This document shows positions 1 to 6,905 of a stretch of 31,412 nt of DNA, in pieces (position 1 is the stretch's first letter; each line of letters begins with the position of its first letter). Origin of the DNA: Candidatus Methanoplasma reticulitermitis (lineage in GTDB: Archaea; Thermoplasmatota; Thermoplasmata; Methanomassiliicoccales; Methanomethylophilaceae); the NCBI GenBank assembly GCA_031287135.1, contig JAITTK010000101.1, positions 1 to 31,412 of the forward strand, read 5' to 3'. The notes under the pieces are model-generated. The model was not told the origin of the DNA. It searched no databases and saw nothing but the letters and a program-made list of their open reading frames with translations. The translations under genes were made by a program, and so were the position numbers.

Positions 1-716
1 TATAAGCCCGGCTTCGCTTTTTTTGTCCCGTCGCTGTCAAACGGCGCGTCCGTGGCCCCAAAAACGCGCTCACCTCGCGAGTTTGTCAGAAAAATCCCGG
101 GGGTGAGAGAGGCATTTTCTTTTTTTGCGATGTACTTTATGTTGATTCTGATAGGTTCTGTTATGGCGAAGTCAACGGTTTTTTGCCCCGATTCTTTTTC
201 GATTGACGCCTCTGCCAACTCAGCTGTGTCGTCCCCGTGCATTCCGGGAGCAAAAACGGCGGAGAATCCGGATTCGCCGCCGCTGCCCGCGTAGCCGGCG
301 ATTATGGAAGAAATATCGCCCGTCTCGCGGACAGAACCGTTTTTAAGCAGTATTCCGCGCCCGCAAAACGACGCTACAGCGGACATATTGTGGCTCACAA
401 ACAAAACTGTGCGCCCCTCTTTGTGATTGACCTCGTCCATCTTACCTATACATTTTTTTTGAAATTCTGCGTCGCCGACGGCCAAGACCTCGTTCGACTC
501 CAATTCGGTCTCGGTCGTCTCCGTAACGTCCCCGTCGCTGAACAGCACTTTGACCCTGAGCTTCTCCGGAATCCGAATCGTATCGGAGAATACTCTGCCG
601 CACTCGCCGCATCTGAAGGTCCCCGTGATGTTGTCCTTCCCCGCCCTCCCTTTCAATACATCGTGTTCCGTAATGTCCTTGCATTCCGGACATCCTATGT
701 ACAGATATTCCGGCAT
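1..716 (-). CDS. Chimeric partial ORF: HVO_0476-type zinc ribbon joined to C-terminal part of a Wzt-like polysaccharide-export ABC ATPase
   Basis: The frame is open to the left edge, giving at least 238 codons with no stop. I chose the ATG at 716 because GGTGA lies 6 nt before it; three tandem ATGs at 737-729 are alternatives. Residues 1-75 look like the archaeal HVO_0476-type zinc-ribbon family: MPEYLYIGCPEC start, cysteines 9/12/36/39, then a beta-rich segment ending ELESNE. From EVLAVGD (76-82) onward the protein matches the D-loop/H-loop end of O-antigen or teichoic-acid export ATPases: GDAEFQKKC, TVLFVSHNMSAV with the switch histidine, then ILLKNGSV. A Wzt C-terminal-like beta domain (EPIRINIKY, TNSRGERVFG) follows. 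The Walker A, Q-loop and signature motifs are absent, so this cannot be a working ATPase. The join falls exactly where both families carry a similar EVLAVGD motif. Either the contig is mis-joined here or a real recombination occurred. Confidence 0.75.
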   Translation of the reverse strand, partial: MPEYLYIGCPECKDITEHDVLKGRAGKDNITGTFRCGECGRVFSDTIRIPEKLRVKVLFSDGDVTETTETELESNEVLAVGDAEFQKKCIGKMDEVNHKEGRTVLFVSHNMSAVASFCGRGILLKNGSVRETGDISSIIAGYAGSGGESGFSAVFAPGMHGDDTAELAEASIEKESGQKTVDFAITEPIRINIKYIAKKENASLTPGIFLTNSRGERVFGATDAPFDSDGTKKAKPGL

Positions 717-736
717 CTCTCTGTTCACCATCATCA

Positions 737-1312
737 TCACCTTTCGACCGGGAAGGGAGGGTCGTGTCCCGGTATTATGATATCAGCGTACTTGGTTATC
801 AGTTTTATACTTTCCATTGCGAGTACGGGGTCCGTGTTGACGGCCGGGGGGACCATTTTTTCATAATTGGTGTATCTGGGTATCGCATCGCCGGCGATAA
901 CGTATCTCCTGTCCGCTTCCACGAATATGCTTATGGACCCCGCCGTGTGACCCGGGGTGTGTACGACCCTCACGCCGGGGACGATGTCCGAACCTACACC
1001 TATGGGTTTTGCATGCTTTATATTCCCGTATTCATCCGGATGCATCAATATCTCCGCATTCCCGAACATATCGTTGTTCTCCGCATGGTCGCGGTGGGAA
1101 TGCGTCAGTATCACCGTGTCCACATCTTTGGGGAAGACCCCGATCTGTCTGAATGCCGTCTTTATCGCCGGCCTCATGTATTCGGTGCTCGTGTCCGCCA
1201 CGATCATCCTCCCGTCGGCCCTTATCAGCACCGAGGACGAATGCACATCGGTTATCCTGCCCTCGCAGTCCCTCCGAAGACTTCCGACCGCCAGGACATC
1301 CAGCTGTATCAT
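737..1312 (-). CDS. Metallo-beta-lactamase-fold metal-dependent hydrolase
   Basis: This 191-aa protein has the full set of MBL-fold metal ligands. HSHRDH lies at residues 71-76 (H71, H73, D75, H76), HTPGHT supplies H122, the GDA segment supplies D142 and PGHDPPF supplies H183. The fold hydrolyses esters, thioesters or phosphodiesters at a dinuclear metal centre, but the substrate cannot be named from sequence. The short length and the lack of a fused rhodanese or flavodoxin domain suggest a small cytosolic single-domain enzyme. The ATG at 1312 is chosen because family homology begins at MIQLDVLAVG and a TATA-like CTTTAATC sits 25 nt upstream, implying a leaderless message. A longer reading upstream would cross that promoter. 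The stop lies about 20 nt before the preferred start of the next minus-strand gene and overlaps its alternative starts, so the two are probably cotranscribed. Confidence 0.9.
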   Translation of the reverse strand: MIQLDVLAVGSLRRDCEGRITDVHSSSVLIRADGRMIVADTSTEYMRPAIKTAFRQIGVFPKDVDTVILTHSHRDHAENNDMFGNAEILMHPDEYGNIKHAKPIGVGSDIVPGVRVVHTPGHTAGSISIFVEADRRYVIAGDAIPRYTNYEKMVPPAVNTDPVLAMESIKLITKYADIIIPGHDPPFPVER

Positions 1313-1332
1313 GCTCCGCCATGTGCATGTGT

Positions 1333-1340
1333 GATTAAAG
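1333..1340 (-). promoter_or_regulatory. TATA box of the MBL hydrolase gene
   Basis: CTTTAATC on the minus strand is centred about 25 nt upstream of the ATG at 1312. That is the archaeal TBP-to-start spacing and predicts a leaderless transcript. Confidence 0.5.
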
Positions 1341-1437
1341 TTTGTTGCGTGTGCGGGTCGGTCTGTACCATGACGGCCGGTCCGATGCTGTTTTTGCTTG
1401 GCGATGCATCGGCCGTATCCGTGCACCGTAACCTGAC

Positions 1438-1446
1438 AATTAAATA
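1438..1446 (+). promoter_or_regulatory. TATA box upstream of the small membrane protein gene
   Basis: AATTAAATA is centred 27 nt before an ATG at 1469. A leaderless start would fall on that ATG, but it is in a different frame from the membrane-protein ORF that follows. Confidence 0.5.
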
Positions 1447-1508
1447 CTCGACCCGTGCATACCCATTTATGACTGACCGACCTTATAGGGGTTACAATCA
1501 TTGCTGTA

Positions 1509-1847
1509 TTGACGATATTGGGAGGAATCCTCCTGCTTATCTCCGGATTGGCACTTGCATTCATGGATCTCGATTTGGGAATAGACCTCAGTTTTGCGAC
1601 GGATATCTTCGGCTGGGGATTGATCATCACGGGGCTTATCTATCTGATTTTCGGATACGGTCTCTGGTCCGGGTGGAAGATCCTTTGGTATCTCGGAGTC
1701 ATCCTGTATCTACTCTCGCTGATCGTGGGCGTATACGCACTTGTAGTCGGAGGCGCGGTATCGATAATCTCGATAATCATCACACTGGTTATACTGTGGT
1801 ACCTCTTCCGCCCGAACGTGAAAGAGTTCTTCAGAATCGGCGCATAA
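1509..1847 (+). CDS. Small integral membrane protein, function unknown (start uncertain)
   Basis: The reading frame encodes about 112 residues that are almost entirely hydrophobic. There are four probable membrane helices, and the chain ends in a short charged tail (FRPNVKEFFRIGA). I recognise no named family. The TTG at 1509 is the only conventional start in frame, but it cuts into the first helix: the open frame extends upstream to 1473 and encodes more helix-like residues (LIGVTIIAVL). The ATG at 1469 has the right distance from the TATA box yet is out of frame by one base. A single-base indel between 1472 and 1490 would join MTD to LIGVTIIAVL and restore a natural N-terminus. The gene ends before a strong intrinsic terminator. 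Confidence 0.7.
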   Translation: MTILGGILLLISGLALAFMDLDLGIDLSFATDIFGWGLIITGLIYLIFGYGLWSGWKILWYLGVILYLLSLIVGVYALVVGGAVSIISIIITLVILWYLFRPNVKEFFRIGA

Positions 1848-1856
1848 TCAATAAAC

Positions 1857-1876
1857 GGCCCGAAAGGGCCTTTTTT
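1857..1876 (+). terminator. Intrinsic terminator after the membrane protein gene
   Basis: A perfect 5-bp stem GGCCC / GGGCC with a GAAA tetraloop is followed directly by six T. It begins 10 nt after the TAA stop. Confidence 0.8.
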
Positions 1877-1913
1877 ATCCATCCGATCAAGGCGGCGGAC
1901 CCGCTGGCTTCAA

Positions 1914-2252
1914 ATGGCTGCTGAGAACAGCCCGCATAGTGCGCATTGCACGTATTGCACCGCCTTAGGATTTATATCTGTTAATTTGTTACTGTTCAGT
2001 TGGACAGTCTGTGAGAGTGGAAAAACGCATACCCCAGAACTTCATTATGATACGATAACTGTTGATGCCATAAAGGTAAAATGCAATAAAGGAAGCGTAC
2101 TGTGTTCCAAAGATTGCGACAAAGAAACAATAATGAAAACAAAATTTAAGGGGACGCTGACAACCAGCCTCGATTCTAAAACTTTCCACATCCTAAAGAA
2201 CCCCATTCCAAAAAACATGACTGCGGGAGAGATAACTATCCTGGAACTATGA
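1914..2252 (+). CDS. Doubtful small ORF in AT-rich sequence, possibly a gene remnant
   Basis: The frame is open for 112 codons. Only the second half, from about residue 43 (LHYDTITVDAIKVKC), looks like protein, with four cysteines in an NKGSVLCSKDC-type segment. The first part overlaps a TATA-like TTTATAT at 1971, so translation from 1914 is unlikely. A second short frame starting GTG at 2011 (RVEKRIPQNF) also looks coding, is in another frame and stops near 2058. Together they suggest either a frameshifted small gene or a decayed one. No family is recognised. Base composition is clearly more AT-rich than in neighbouring genes. Confidence 0.25.
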   Translation: MAAENSPHSAHCTYCTALGFISVNLLLFSWTVCESGKTHTPELHYDTITVDAIKVKCNKGSVLCSKDCDKETIMKTKFKGTLTTSLDSKTFHILKNPIPKNMTAGEITILEL

Positions 2253-2282
2253 AAAGGATTAAAGAAGGAGATGTGAAAGTGT

Positions 2283-2702
2283 ATGCATATTGAAAAATAC
2301 AAGGTGTCGATCATCACGTGCGTCTTATATGTGGCTGTTCTCATTTTGTCGATATATTGTATGCCCTCTGAAGGATCAATCGTGATGGCGTTTTTACTAT
2401 TTGTCTCGTCTGCATTACTTATGGTGTGCGGGGCCGTAGTACTCGCCGGTGCAACCGGGATTCTGACTGGCGTCAGTACGATGCCGCTTGAAGAAAGAAA
2501 GGAATACGATATGGATGCAGTCGCATCGATTATGGGTTCGGCACTCATAACGGCCGCATTCATCATGTTGATTGCATACGTTGCACTGAATGCCCTTGGA
2601 TATGATTATTGGATTTCTTTTACTGCATCCATACTTGTACCGTTGGTTATCATCATAGCGGCAGTACCGTTCGCCAACAGCGGTGCAGTAAATACAGAAT
2701 GA
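2283..2702 (+). CDS. DUF3784-like four-helix membrane protein
   Basis: This is a 139-aa membrane protein with helices at about residues 10-27, 32-60, 82-103 and 110-130. Between helices 2 and 3 lies the segment GVSTMPLEERKEYDMDAV followed by a short helix (SIMGSALI). That arrangement resembles the DUF3784 family, in which a motif like NTMSKEEKEKYD precedes a FMGK-type helix. The function of that family is not known. The ATG at 2283 is the first start after an in-frame stop at 2274, and AAGGAG at 2265-2270 could serve as its ribosome binding site. The region is AT-rich, and DUF3784 proteins are, to my knowledge, mostly found in Firmicutes, so acquisition by transfer is possible. No terminator is obvious downstream. 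Confidence 0.65.
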   Translation: MHIEKYKVSIITCVLYVAVLILSIYCMPSEGSIVMAFLLFVSSALLMVCGAVVLAGATGILTGVSTMPLEERKEYDMDAVASIMGSALITAAFIMLIAYVALNALGYDYWISFTASILVPLVIIIAAVPFANSGAVNTE

Positions 2703-3023
2703 GGATTCCGGTATGATTTCATCTCGGAAACGGAGGCGATTGTTTATTGAATAATCAAAGAGAAAATGAAGATTATCTACGGCATGTGTGTTATCGAATC
2801 GGCATGATGCCGTGAAACAATTGCAACAGAACACATTTTTCCCAGGTATTGCCAATGATCATACGGATCTGTTATGCATCCGGTTTCGATTCCTCATTTC
2901 TTCAAACTATGCCGTCATGGGTATAGGTGCATCTTGTCTACGGTCCGCTGAATCCCCAAGCGGATTTCATCCTGTATGCCTATGCACTCTTGATTATATC
3001 CCTGCATCCGCATTATCCTCAGC
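2703..3023 (+). other. AT-rich intergenic stretch with short broken reading frames
   Basis: There is no convincing gene in these 321 nt. Several short frames have coding-like stretches (NNQRENEDYLRH near 2750; GPLNPQADFILYAY and ALLIISL near 2945-2990), but all are interrupted. This is consistent with a decayed gene. A 6-bp stem CGGCAT / ATGCCG with a 1-nt loop lies at about 2799-2811. The promoter of the following methyltransferase gene occupies the right end. Confidence 0.4.
2992..2999 (+). promoter_or_regulatory. TATA box of the HemK-like methyltransferase gene
   Basis: GATTATAT is centred about 28 nt before the ATG at 3024. There is no ribosome binding site between, so the transcript should be leaderless. 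Confidence 0.45.
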
Positions 3024-3590
3024 ATGAGATACGATCCGGGCATCATAATCGAAACGGATGAGGATGTCTACCCCCCATCCGACGACAGCATCCTTCTGAT
3101 AGAGTCGTTCGACGTGCATGCCGGAGAGAAAGTATTGGAGATTGGATGCGGTTCCGGGATCGTATCTATACACTGTATCCTGAACGGAGCCGATGTCACA
3201 TGCGGAGATGTGAACCCCGATGCGGTGGCACTGACAAAAAAGAACCTGGAGTCGAACGGTGTCCGTGCCGATGTCCTCGTGACCGATGTGTATTCCGGCA
3301 TAAAGGGGCGATTTGATACCATCGTGTTCAATCTTCCGTATCTCCCGGTTCAGGAAGAGGGGAGTCTGGCACTCGCCTGGTCCGGCGGACCGGACGGTCT
3401 GGGACCTCTTCCCGAGCTTATTCGCGGGGCGGATGAGCATCTCGTTCCGGGAGGCAGGGTGATAGTGGTGGTGTCGTCATTGATGGACGGTGACCGGCTG
3501 CGGCACCTCCTTGGCGGATTGGGGGTGGGCGTCCTGTCGGAACTCCCCCTTTTCTTTGAGACGCTCAGCGTTCTTGAGATCACCCTGTGA
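3024..3590 (+). CDS. HemK/Mtq2-type N5-glutamine methyltransferase (release-factor methylase family)
   Basis: This 188-aa protein is a compact class I SAM-dependent methyltransferase. The N-terminal VYPPSDDSILL signature is typical of the archaeal/eukaryal HemK2 group. Motif I is VLEIGCGSG (residues 38-45), and the acidic loop GDVNPDA (61-67) should bind the SAM ribose. Family members methylate the glutamine of the GGQ motif in aRF1/eRF1. The catalytic tetrapeptide is NLPY (residues 103-106) rather than the usual NPPY of HemK proteins; NLPY is the form seen in rRNA adenine dimethylases. The length is normal for the archaeal family, which lacks the bacterial PrmC N-terminal domain. The ATG is preceded by a TATA box and no SD. 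Its 3' end overlaps the convergent gatE by 11 bp. Confidence 0.88.
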   Translation: MRYDPGIIIETDEDVYPPSDDSILLIESFDVHAGEKVLEIGCGSGIVSIHCILNGADVTCGDVNPDAVALTKKNLESNGVRADVLVTDVYSGIKGRFDTIVFNLPYLPVQEEGSLALAWSGGPDGLGPLPELIRGADEHLVPGGRVIVVVSSLMDGDRLRHLLGGLGVGVLSELPLFFETLSVLEITL

Positions 3591-5442
3591 GTTTCTTTAT
3601 CTCTCTGGCCAGGATCTCGTTTGCCTGTTTTCCGTCTATCTTGCCTCTGAGCGCCCCCATGACGGGACCCATAAGGGGCCCTATCGCGTCCTGTCCCTTG
3701 GATTTTACGAAATCTTCGCGCTCTTTGACGATGGCTGCTATCACTCTTGATGCCTCGTCGCTGTCGACGGCCTCGATGCCCAGTGCGCGGATCGCACCAT
3801 CGGCATCAGAGCCTTTCGCCATCTCCCTCAGAAGAGAGGGCAGGGCCTCTTTCGAGAATCTGCCCGCTTTGAGGAGGTCGAACATCCTCAGCACATGGCC
3901 GTCATCCACCGACCCCATGTTAAGCCCCTCATGTTCAAGTTCGGTATACGTGTTCGTCAGGACCGCCGCCGCTATCGCCGGCATTCCGGATGCTTCGGAT
4001 ATCTTCACGAACAGTTCATCGCGGCTCTGCCTCACTATCTGTCCCGCCTGCTGTGTGTTTATACTGTATCTGCTGACGAGCCTCTTCTCGATCTCCTCCG
4101 GGAACTCCGGCATGTTCTCCTCTATCGTCCTGATCCGGTCGGCCGTGATGATCATCGGAGGCACGTCAGTCTCCGGGTACATCCTCGCGGCACCGGGGAG
4201 AGGCCTGGAGTACTTCGTCGTTCCGTCCGGCAGCGGGTCCCTGGTCTCCTCGGGTACACATTCCAATGCGATGTTGGCCCGCTCGACCGCGACCCTGAGC
4301 GCATCCGTCGCTTTCTTCTCCCTGTCGGCGCATATGACGAATGCCTCGTGCTCTGAAAGACACAGATATGATCTGAGGGAGTCCACGAATTCATTCCCTA
4401 TACCATAATTCGGCAACTCATCGGAATGGAATATCCCTTTGACGCCTTTTGTCCTGGCATACTGGGCCATCTCCGATCCGAGTCTGAGATTTCCTCCTCC
4501 GCCGTTCATCACCCCGGCGAATCCCGGAAGTCTCGCCGCGATCACTTTCCCTTTGTTTTCCAGCGCTCCCCGGATTACCTTGGACCCGCATTCCGAGAAC
4601 ACCTCCGTGACATCGATCGGTTCGAACTCCGCGGGACGGGTCCCTCTTCCGTTCAGGATGTCTTTTATGTCAAGAAGCATCCTCTGCCTATCCATCTCGT
4701 TCCTTATGAAGTCCGGAAGCATCCTCAGTTCCTGAACGCCTTTGATCTCTACTCTGGACCCTCCCGGTATGGATATGTTCAAATCCTCTCTGATGGTTCC
4801 TATCCCGCGTTTCACCTTCTTTGTGGCCCTCAGAAGGGTTCCGAGTCTGAGCGCGACCTCCATGACCTCTTCCGGCGTCTCCATGTCCGGGGCGGTCGCG
4901 ACCTCTATCAGCGGTATGCCGAGCCTGTCCAGGCGATACATTGTCTCGTTCCCGTCGGATTCGATCTTCCTTGCGGCATCCTCCTCCAAACACACCGAGA
5001 GTATGCCTATGTTTTTGCCGTTCACCTCCAAAGAACCGTCGGTCGCGATGAGCGACGTCCTCTGGAAGCCGGATGTGTTGGACCCGTCCACGACGATCTT
5101 CCTCATGAATTGGACCTCGTCCACTATGCTGGCTCCCAGCATCTTCGAGAAGGTGAGCACTGTGTTCATCGCATCTTCATTGACCGGATGCGGCGGCTCC
5201 TCGTCCAATTCCACCAGACATGTGCATCCTTCGCAGCACTGGTACCTATAATCAATCTCCCTTTGGAACTGCGCCAAAGCCGCCCTATCCACCTCCCCCA
5301 TCTCGCTGTTCGTGGGCCTGAGCCTGCGATAGTACGCCCCGTATCCTTCATCCCTTAGACCGCTTTCGCAGCTGCAGAAGAGTTTCTTCGTATCGAGTTG
5401 CTGGTGGATCTCGATGCCGCACACCAGTTTGCGCTCAGACAT
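3580..5442 (-). CDS. gatE: Glu-tRNA(Gln) amidotransferase subunit E
   Basis: This 620-aa protein is the archaeal GatE, the kinase and tRNA-binding subunit that activates Glu-tRNA(Gln) and transamidates it with ammonia from GatD. The N-terminus (KLVCGIEIHQQLDTKKLFC) and the following cysteine-rich GatB/GatE cradle with CCEGCTC are diagnostic. The repeated LEEDAARKIE, YRLDRLGIPLIEVAT and GTIREDLNIS segments form the catalytic core. An AspRS-insertion-like domain lies in the middle, around FAGVMNGGGGNLRLGSEMA. The C-terminal 120 residues form the helical and YqeY-like tail ending GKIDGKQANEILAREIKKLTG. The start overlaps the gatD stop by 8 bp, indicating translational coupling. Its presence implies that this organism makes Gln-tRNA(Gln) by the indirect route. 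Confidence 0.97.
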   Translation of the reverse strand: MSERKLVCGIEIHQQLDTKKLFCSCESGLRDEGYGAYYRRLRPTNSEMGEVDRAALAQFQREIDYRYQCCEGCTCLVELDEEPPHPVNEDAMNTVLTFSKMLGASIVDEVQFMRKIVVDGSNTSGFQRTSLIATDGSLEVNGKNIGILSVCLEEDAARKIESDGNETMYRLDRLGIPLIEVATAPDMETPEEVMEVALRLGTLLRATKKVKRGIGTIREDLNISIPGGSRVEIKGVQELRMLPDFIRNEMDRQRMLLDIKDILNGRGTRPAEFEPIDVTEVFSECGSKVIRGALENKGKVIAARLPGFAGVMNGGGGNLRLGSEMAQYARTKGVKGIFHSDELPNYGIGNEFVDSLRSYLCLSEHEAFVICADREKKATDALRVAVERANIALECVPEETRDPLPDGTTKYSRPLPGAARMYPETDVPPMIITADRIRTIEENMPEFPEEIEKRLVSRYSINTQQAGQIVRQSRDELFVKISEASGMPAIAAAVLTNTYTELEHEGLNMGSVDDGHVLRMFDLLKAGRFSKEALPSLLREMAKGSDADGAIRALGIEAVDSDEASRVIAAIVKEREDFVKSKGQDAIGPLMGPVMGALRGKIDGKQANEILAREIKKLTG

Positions 5443-6733
5443 CGTGTGTCCTCCTGTCGCTCATCTCACCGGCGACCGGGGTCGCCATCATCTTCTTCGC
5501 CTCATCCGCACTGGCGGAGTTTGCCAATGCCCACATGAGTTTGACATAGGCCGTCTCGGGCAGCATGTCCAGAACGGTCACGGCGCCTGCCGACAGCATG
5601 TCCCTTCCGGTATTGTATATGTTAAGGTTGGTACGGCCGCCGAGACATTGTGACGTCGCAACGACAACGGAACCGTTATCGCATGCTTTCCTGATGAGAG
5701 GGACCATGTCTTCGCTAACATGGCCCAGTCCCGATCCCGATATCACTATGCCTTTGCTCCTCATGACCATGTCCTCGAACAGACACGGGTCCATTCCCGG
5801 ATAATACTGCAACAGTATTGTTGATCTTTCCATGTCCGTCCTCGCCACCGCACTGTCCGATGTTATCTGCCTGCCCGCGGCGGCCGTCTTTATGTTCCCC
5901 TCCTTGTCCATGCGGGCGAAGGGGGGTGCATTGATGCTCCTGAACGCATCGCGTCTGGATGTATGCATCTTCCTGACTCTGGTCCCGAGATGTACCGCGA
6001 AAGAATCATCTCCCGGCGTGTCGTGCATTACCACGAACACCCCCGCGGCATTGCCTTTGACGCAGAACCTGACGGCCGCGGTGAGATTTGACGATGCGTC
6101 CGAAGAAGGTCTGTCGGAGGACCTCTGCGCACCGACCAGGACCACGGGTTTCGGTACATCCCCGAGCATGAACGACAACGCGGCCGCAGTGTATCCCATC
6201 GTGTCCGTGCCATGCGGTATTATCACGGCATCCGCACCGCCGTTGATCTCCTGTTCGACGGCCTTCGCGATCTTCTGCCAGTGCTCCACATTCATATTCT
6301 CGGAGAATATCGAGAACAGCATCTTCGCGGAGATGTTGGCCATCTCTCTGATCTCCGGAACGGCGTTGACGAGTTCCGAAGCGGATAGTGCCGGGTGTAC
6401 CGCTCCGGTCCTGTAGTCTACATACGAGGCTATGGTTCCGCCGGTGCTTATGAGGGTTATGCCGGGAAGCCCTTCTTTCGCTTCGACGGCCGTCTCCTTC
6501 TTATCGGTACGCACGGGCTGCTCCAGGACTTTTATGACCGAGTCATCGCATACTCTTATGCCGATATTGTAGCCGCTGCTCATCTTCAGTATCACGATAT
6601 CATCGCCGCTGAAATCGTGATGGGGCATCAGCGTGCCTTTGTATGTCCTGCCCCCTGACTCAACGGAAAGTTTGGAGCCCTCCTTGGCCCCGATGCTTCC
6701 CAGCAGCTTGGATAGAGAAACCGAATAGCTCAT
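5435..6733 (-). CDS. gatD: Glu-tRNA(Gln) amidotransferase subunit D
   Basis: This 432-aa protein is the L-asparaginase-like glutaminase subunit of the archaeal GatDE complex. Residues 1-75 form the GatD-specific Tudor-like N-terminal domain (YKGTLMPHHDFSGDDIVILK). The asparaginase fold begins at LISTGGTIAS, where T100 is the expected nucleophile. HGTDTMGYTA (174-183) contributes the second catalytic Thr-Asp pair, followed by the GAQRSSDRPSSDA segment. It releases ammonia from glutamine or asparagine and channels it to GatE. The ATG at 6733 has GGAG 4 nt upstream within AAAGGAGA and a TATA-like CCTTATACG at 6763-6771. It is the first gene of the gatD-gatE operon and divergent from hypB. Confidence 0.97.
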   Translation of the reverse strand: MSYSVSLSKLLGSIGAKEGSKLSVESGGRTYKGTLMPHHDFSGDDIVILKMSSGYNIGIRVCDDSVIKVLEQPVRTDKKETAVEAKEGLPGITLISTGGTIASYVDYRTGAVHPALSASELVNAVPEIREMANISAKMLFSIFSENMNVEHWQKIAKAVEQEINGGADAVIIPHGTDTMGYTAAALSFMLGDVPKPVVLVGAQRSSDRPSSDASSNLTAAVRFCVKGNAAGVFVVMHDTPGDDSFAVHLGTRVRKMHTSRRDAFRSINAPPFARMDKEGNIKTAAAGRQITSDSAVARTDMERSTILLQYYPGMDPCLFEDMVMRSKGIVISGSGLGHVSEDMVPLIRKACDNGSVVVATSQCLGGRTNLNIYNTGRDMLSAGAVTVLDMLPETAYVKLMWALANSASADEAKKMMATPVAGEMSDRRTHDV

Positions 6734-6762
6734 TACTCTCCTTTCCGCATAGAGCTAACTGA

Positions 6763-6771
6763 CGTATAAGG
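6763..6771 (-). promoter_or_regulatory. TATA-like element of the gatDE operon
   Basis: CCTTATACG on the minus strand lies 30-38 nt before the gatD ATG. It predicts a very short leader that still contains the AAAGGAGA ribosome binding site at 6737-6744. Confidence 0.4.
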
Positions 6772-6868
6772 ACTGTGCTTTTGGCCGACGTGCATATCTG
6801 TCTAGATTATTCATCAATAGTGGTGAAACTGATAGATGTGCATGATATTTGCAAATAGTCGGCATTTG

Positions 6869-6887
6869 ATGATAGTATTTTTATCAT
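6869..6887 (+). promoter_or_regulatory. hypB promoter with an inverted repeat over the TATA region
   Basis: ATGATA (6869-6874) and TATCAT (6882-6887) form a perfect 6-bp inverted repeat around GTATTTT. The T-rich centre sits 26 nt before the hypB ATG and is the only TATA-like sequence there. A dimeric regulator bound to this dyad would block TBP. It does not match the NikR half-site GTATGA, so the regulator is unknown. Confidence 0.35.
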
Positions 6888-6905
6888 AGAACGCATCCCG
6901 CCTTT

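Noticed and set aside
237..866. Plus-strand open frame of 209 codons
   Set aside because: It is antisense to the zinc-ribbon/ABC chimera, which has clear family motifs.
764..1924. Plus-strand open frame of 386 codons
   Set aside because: It is antisense to the MBL hydrolase, whose metal ligands are complete, then runs out of frame through the membrane protein. The composition is arginine- and histidine-rich with no recognisable motif.
1935..1962. ATTGCAC repeated twice, possible CRISPR or tandem repeat
   Set aside because: There are only two 7-nt copies with no regular spacing. No CRISPR array, IS element, transposase or integrase was seen anywhere in the window.
2788..3027. 79-codon plus-strand frame before the methylase
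   Set aside because: It overlaps the TATA box of the next gene and shows no motif; short alternative frames look equally good.
4426..5358. Plus-strand open frame of 310 codons
   Set aside because: It is antisense to gatE and is a by-product of the codon bias of that gene.
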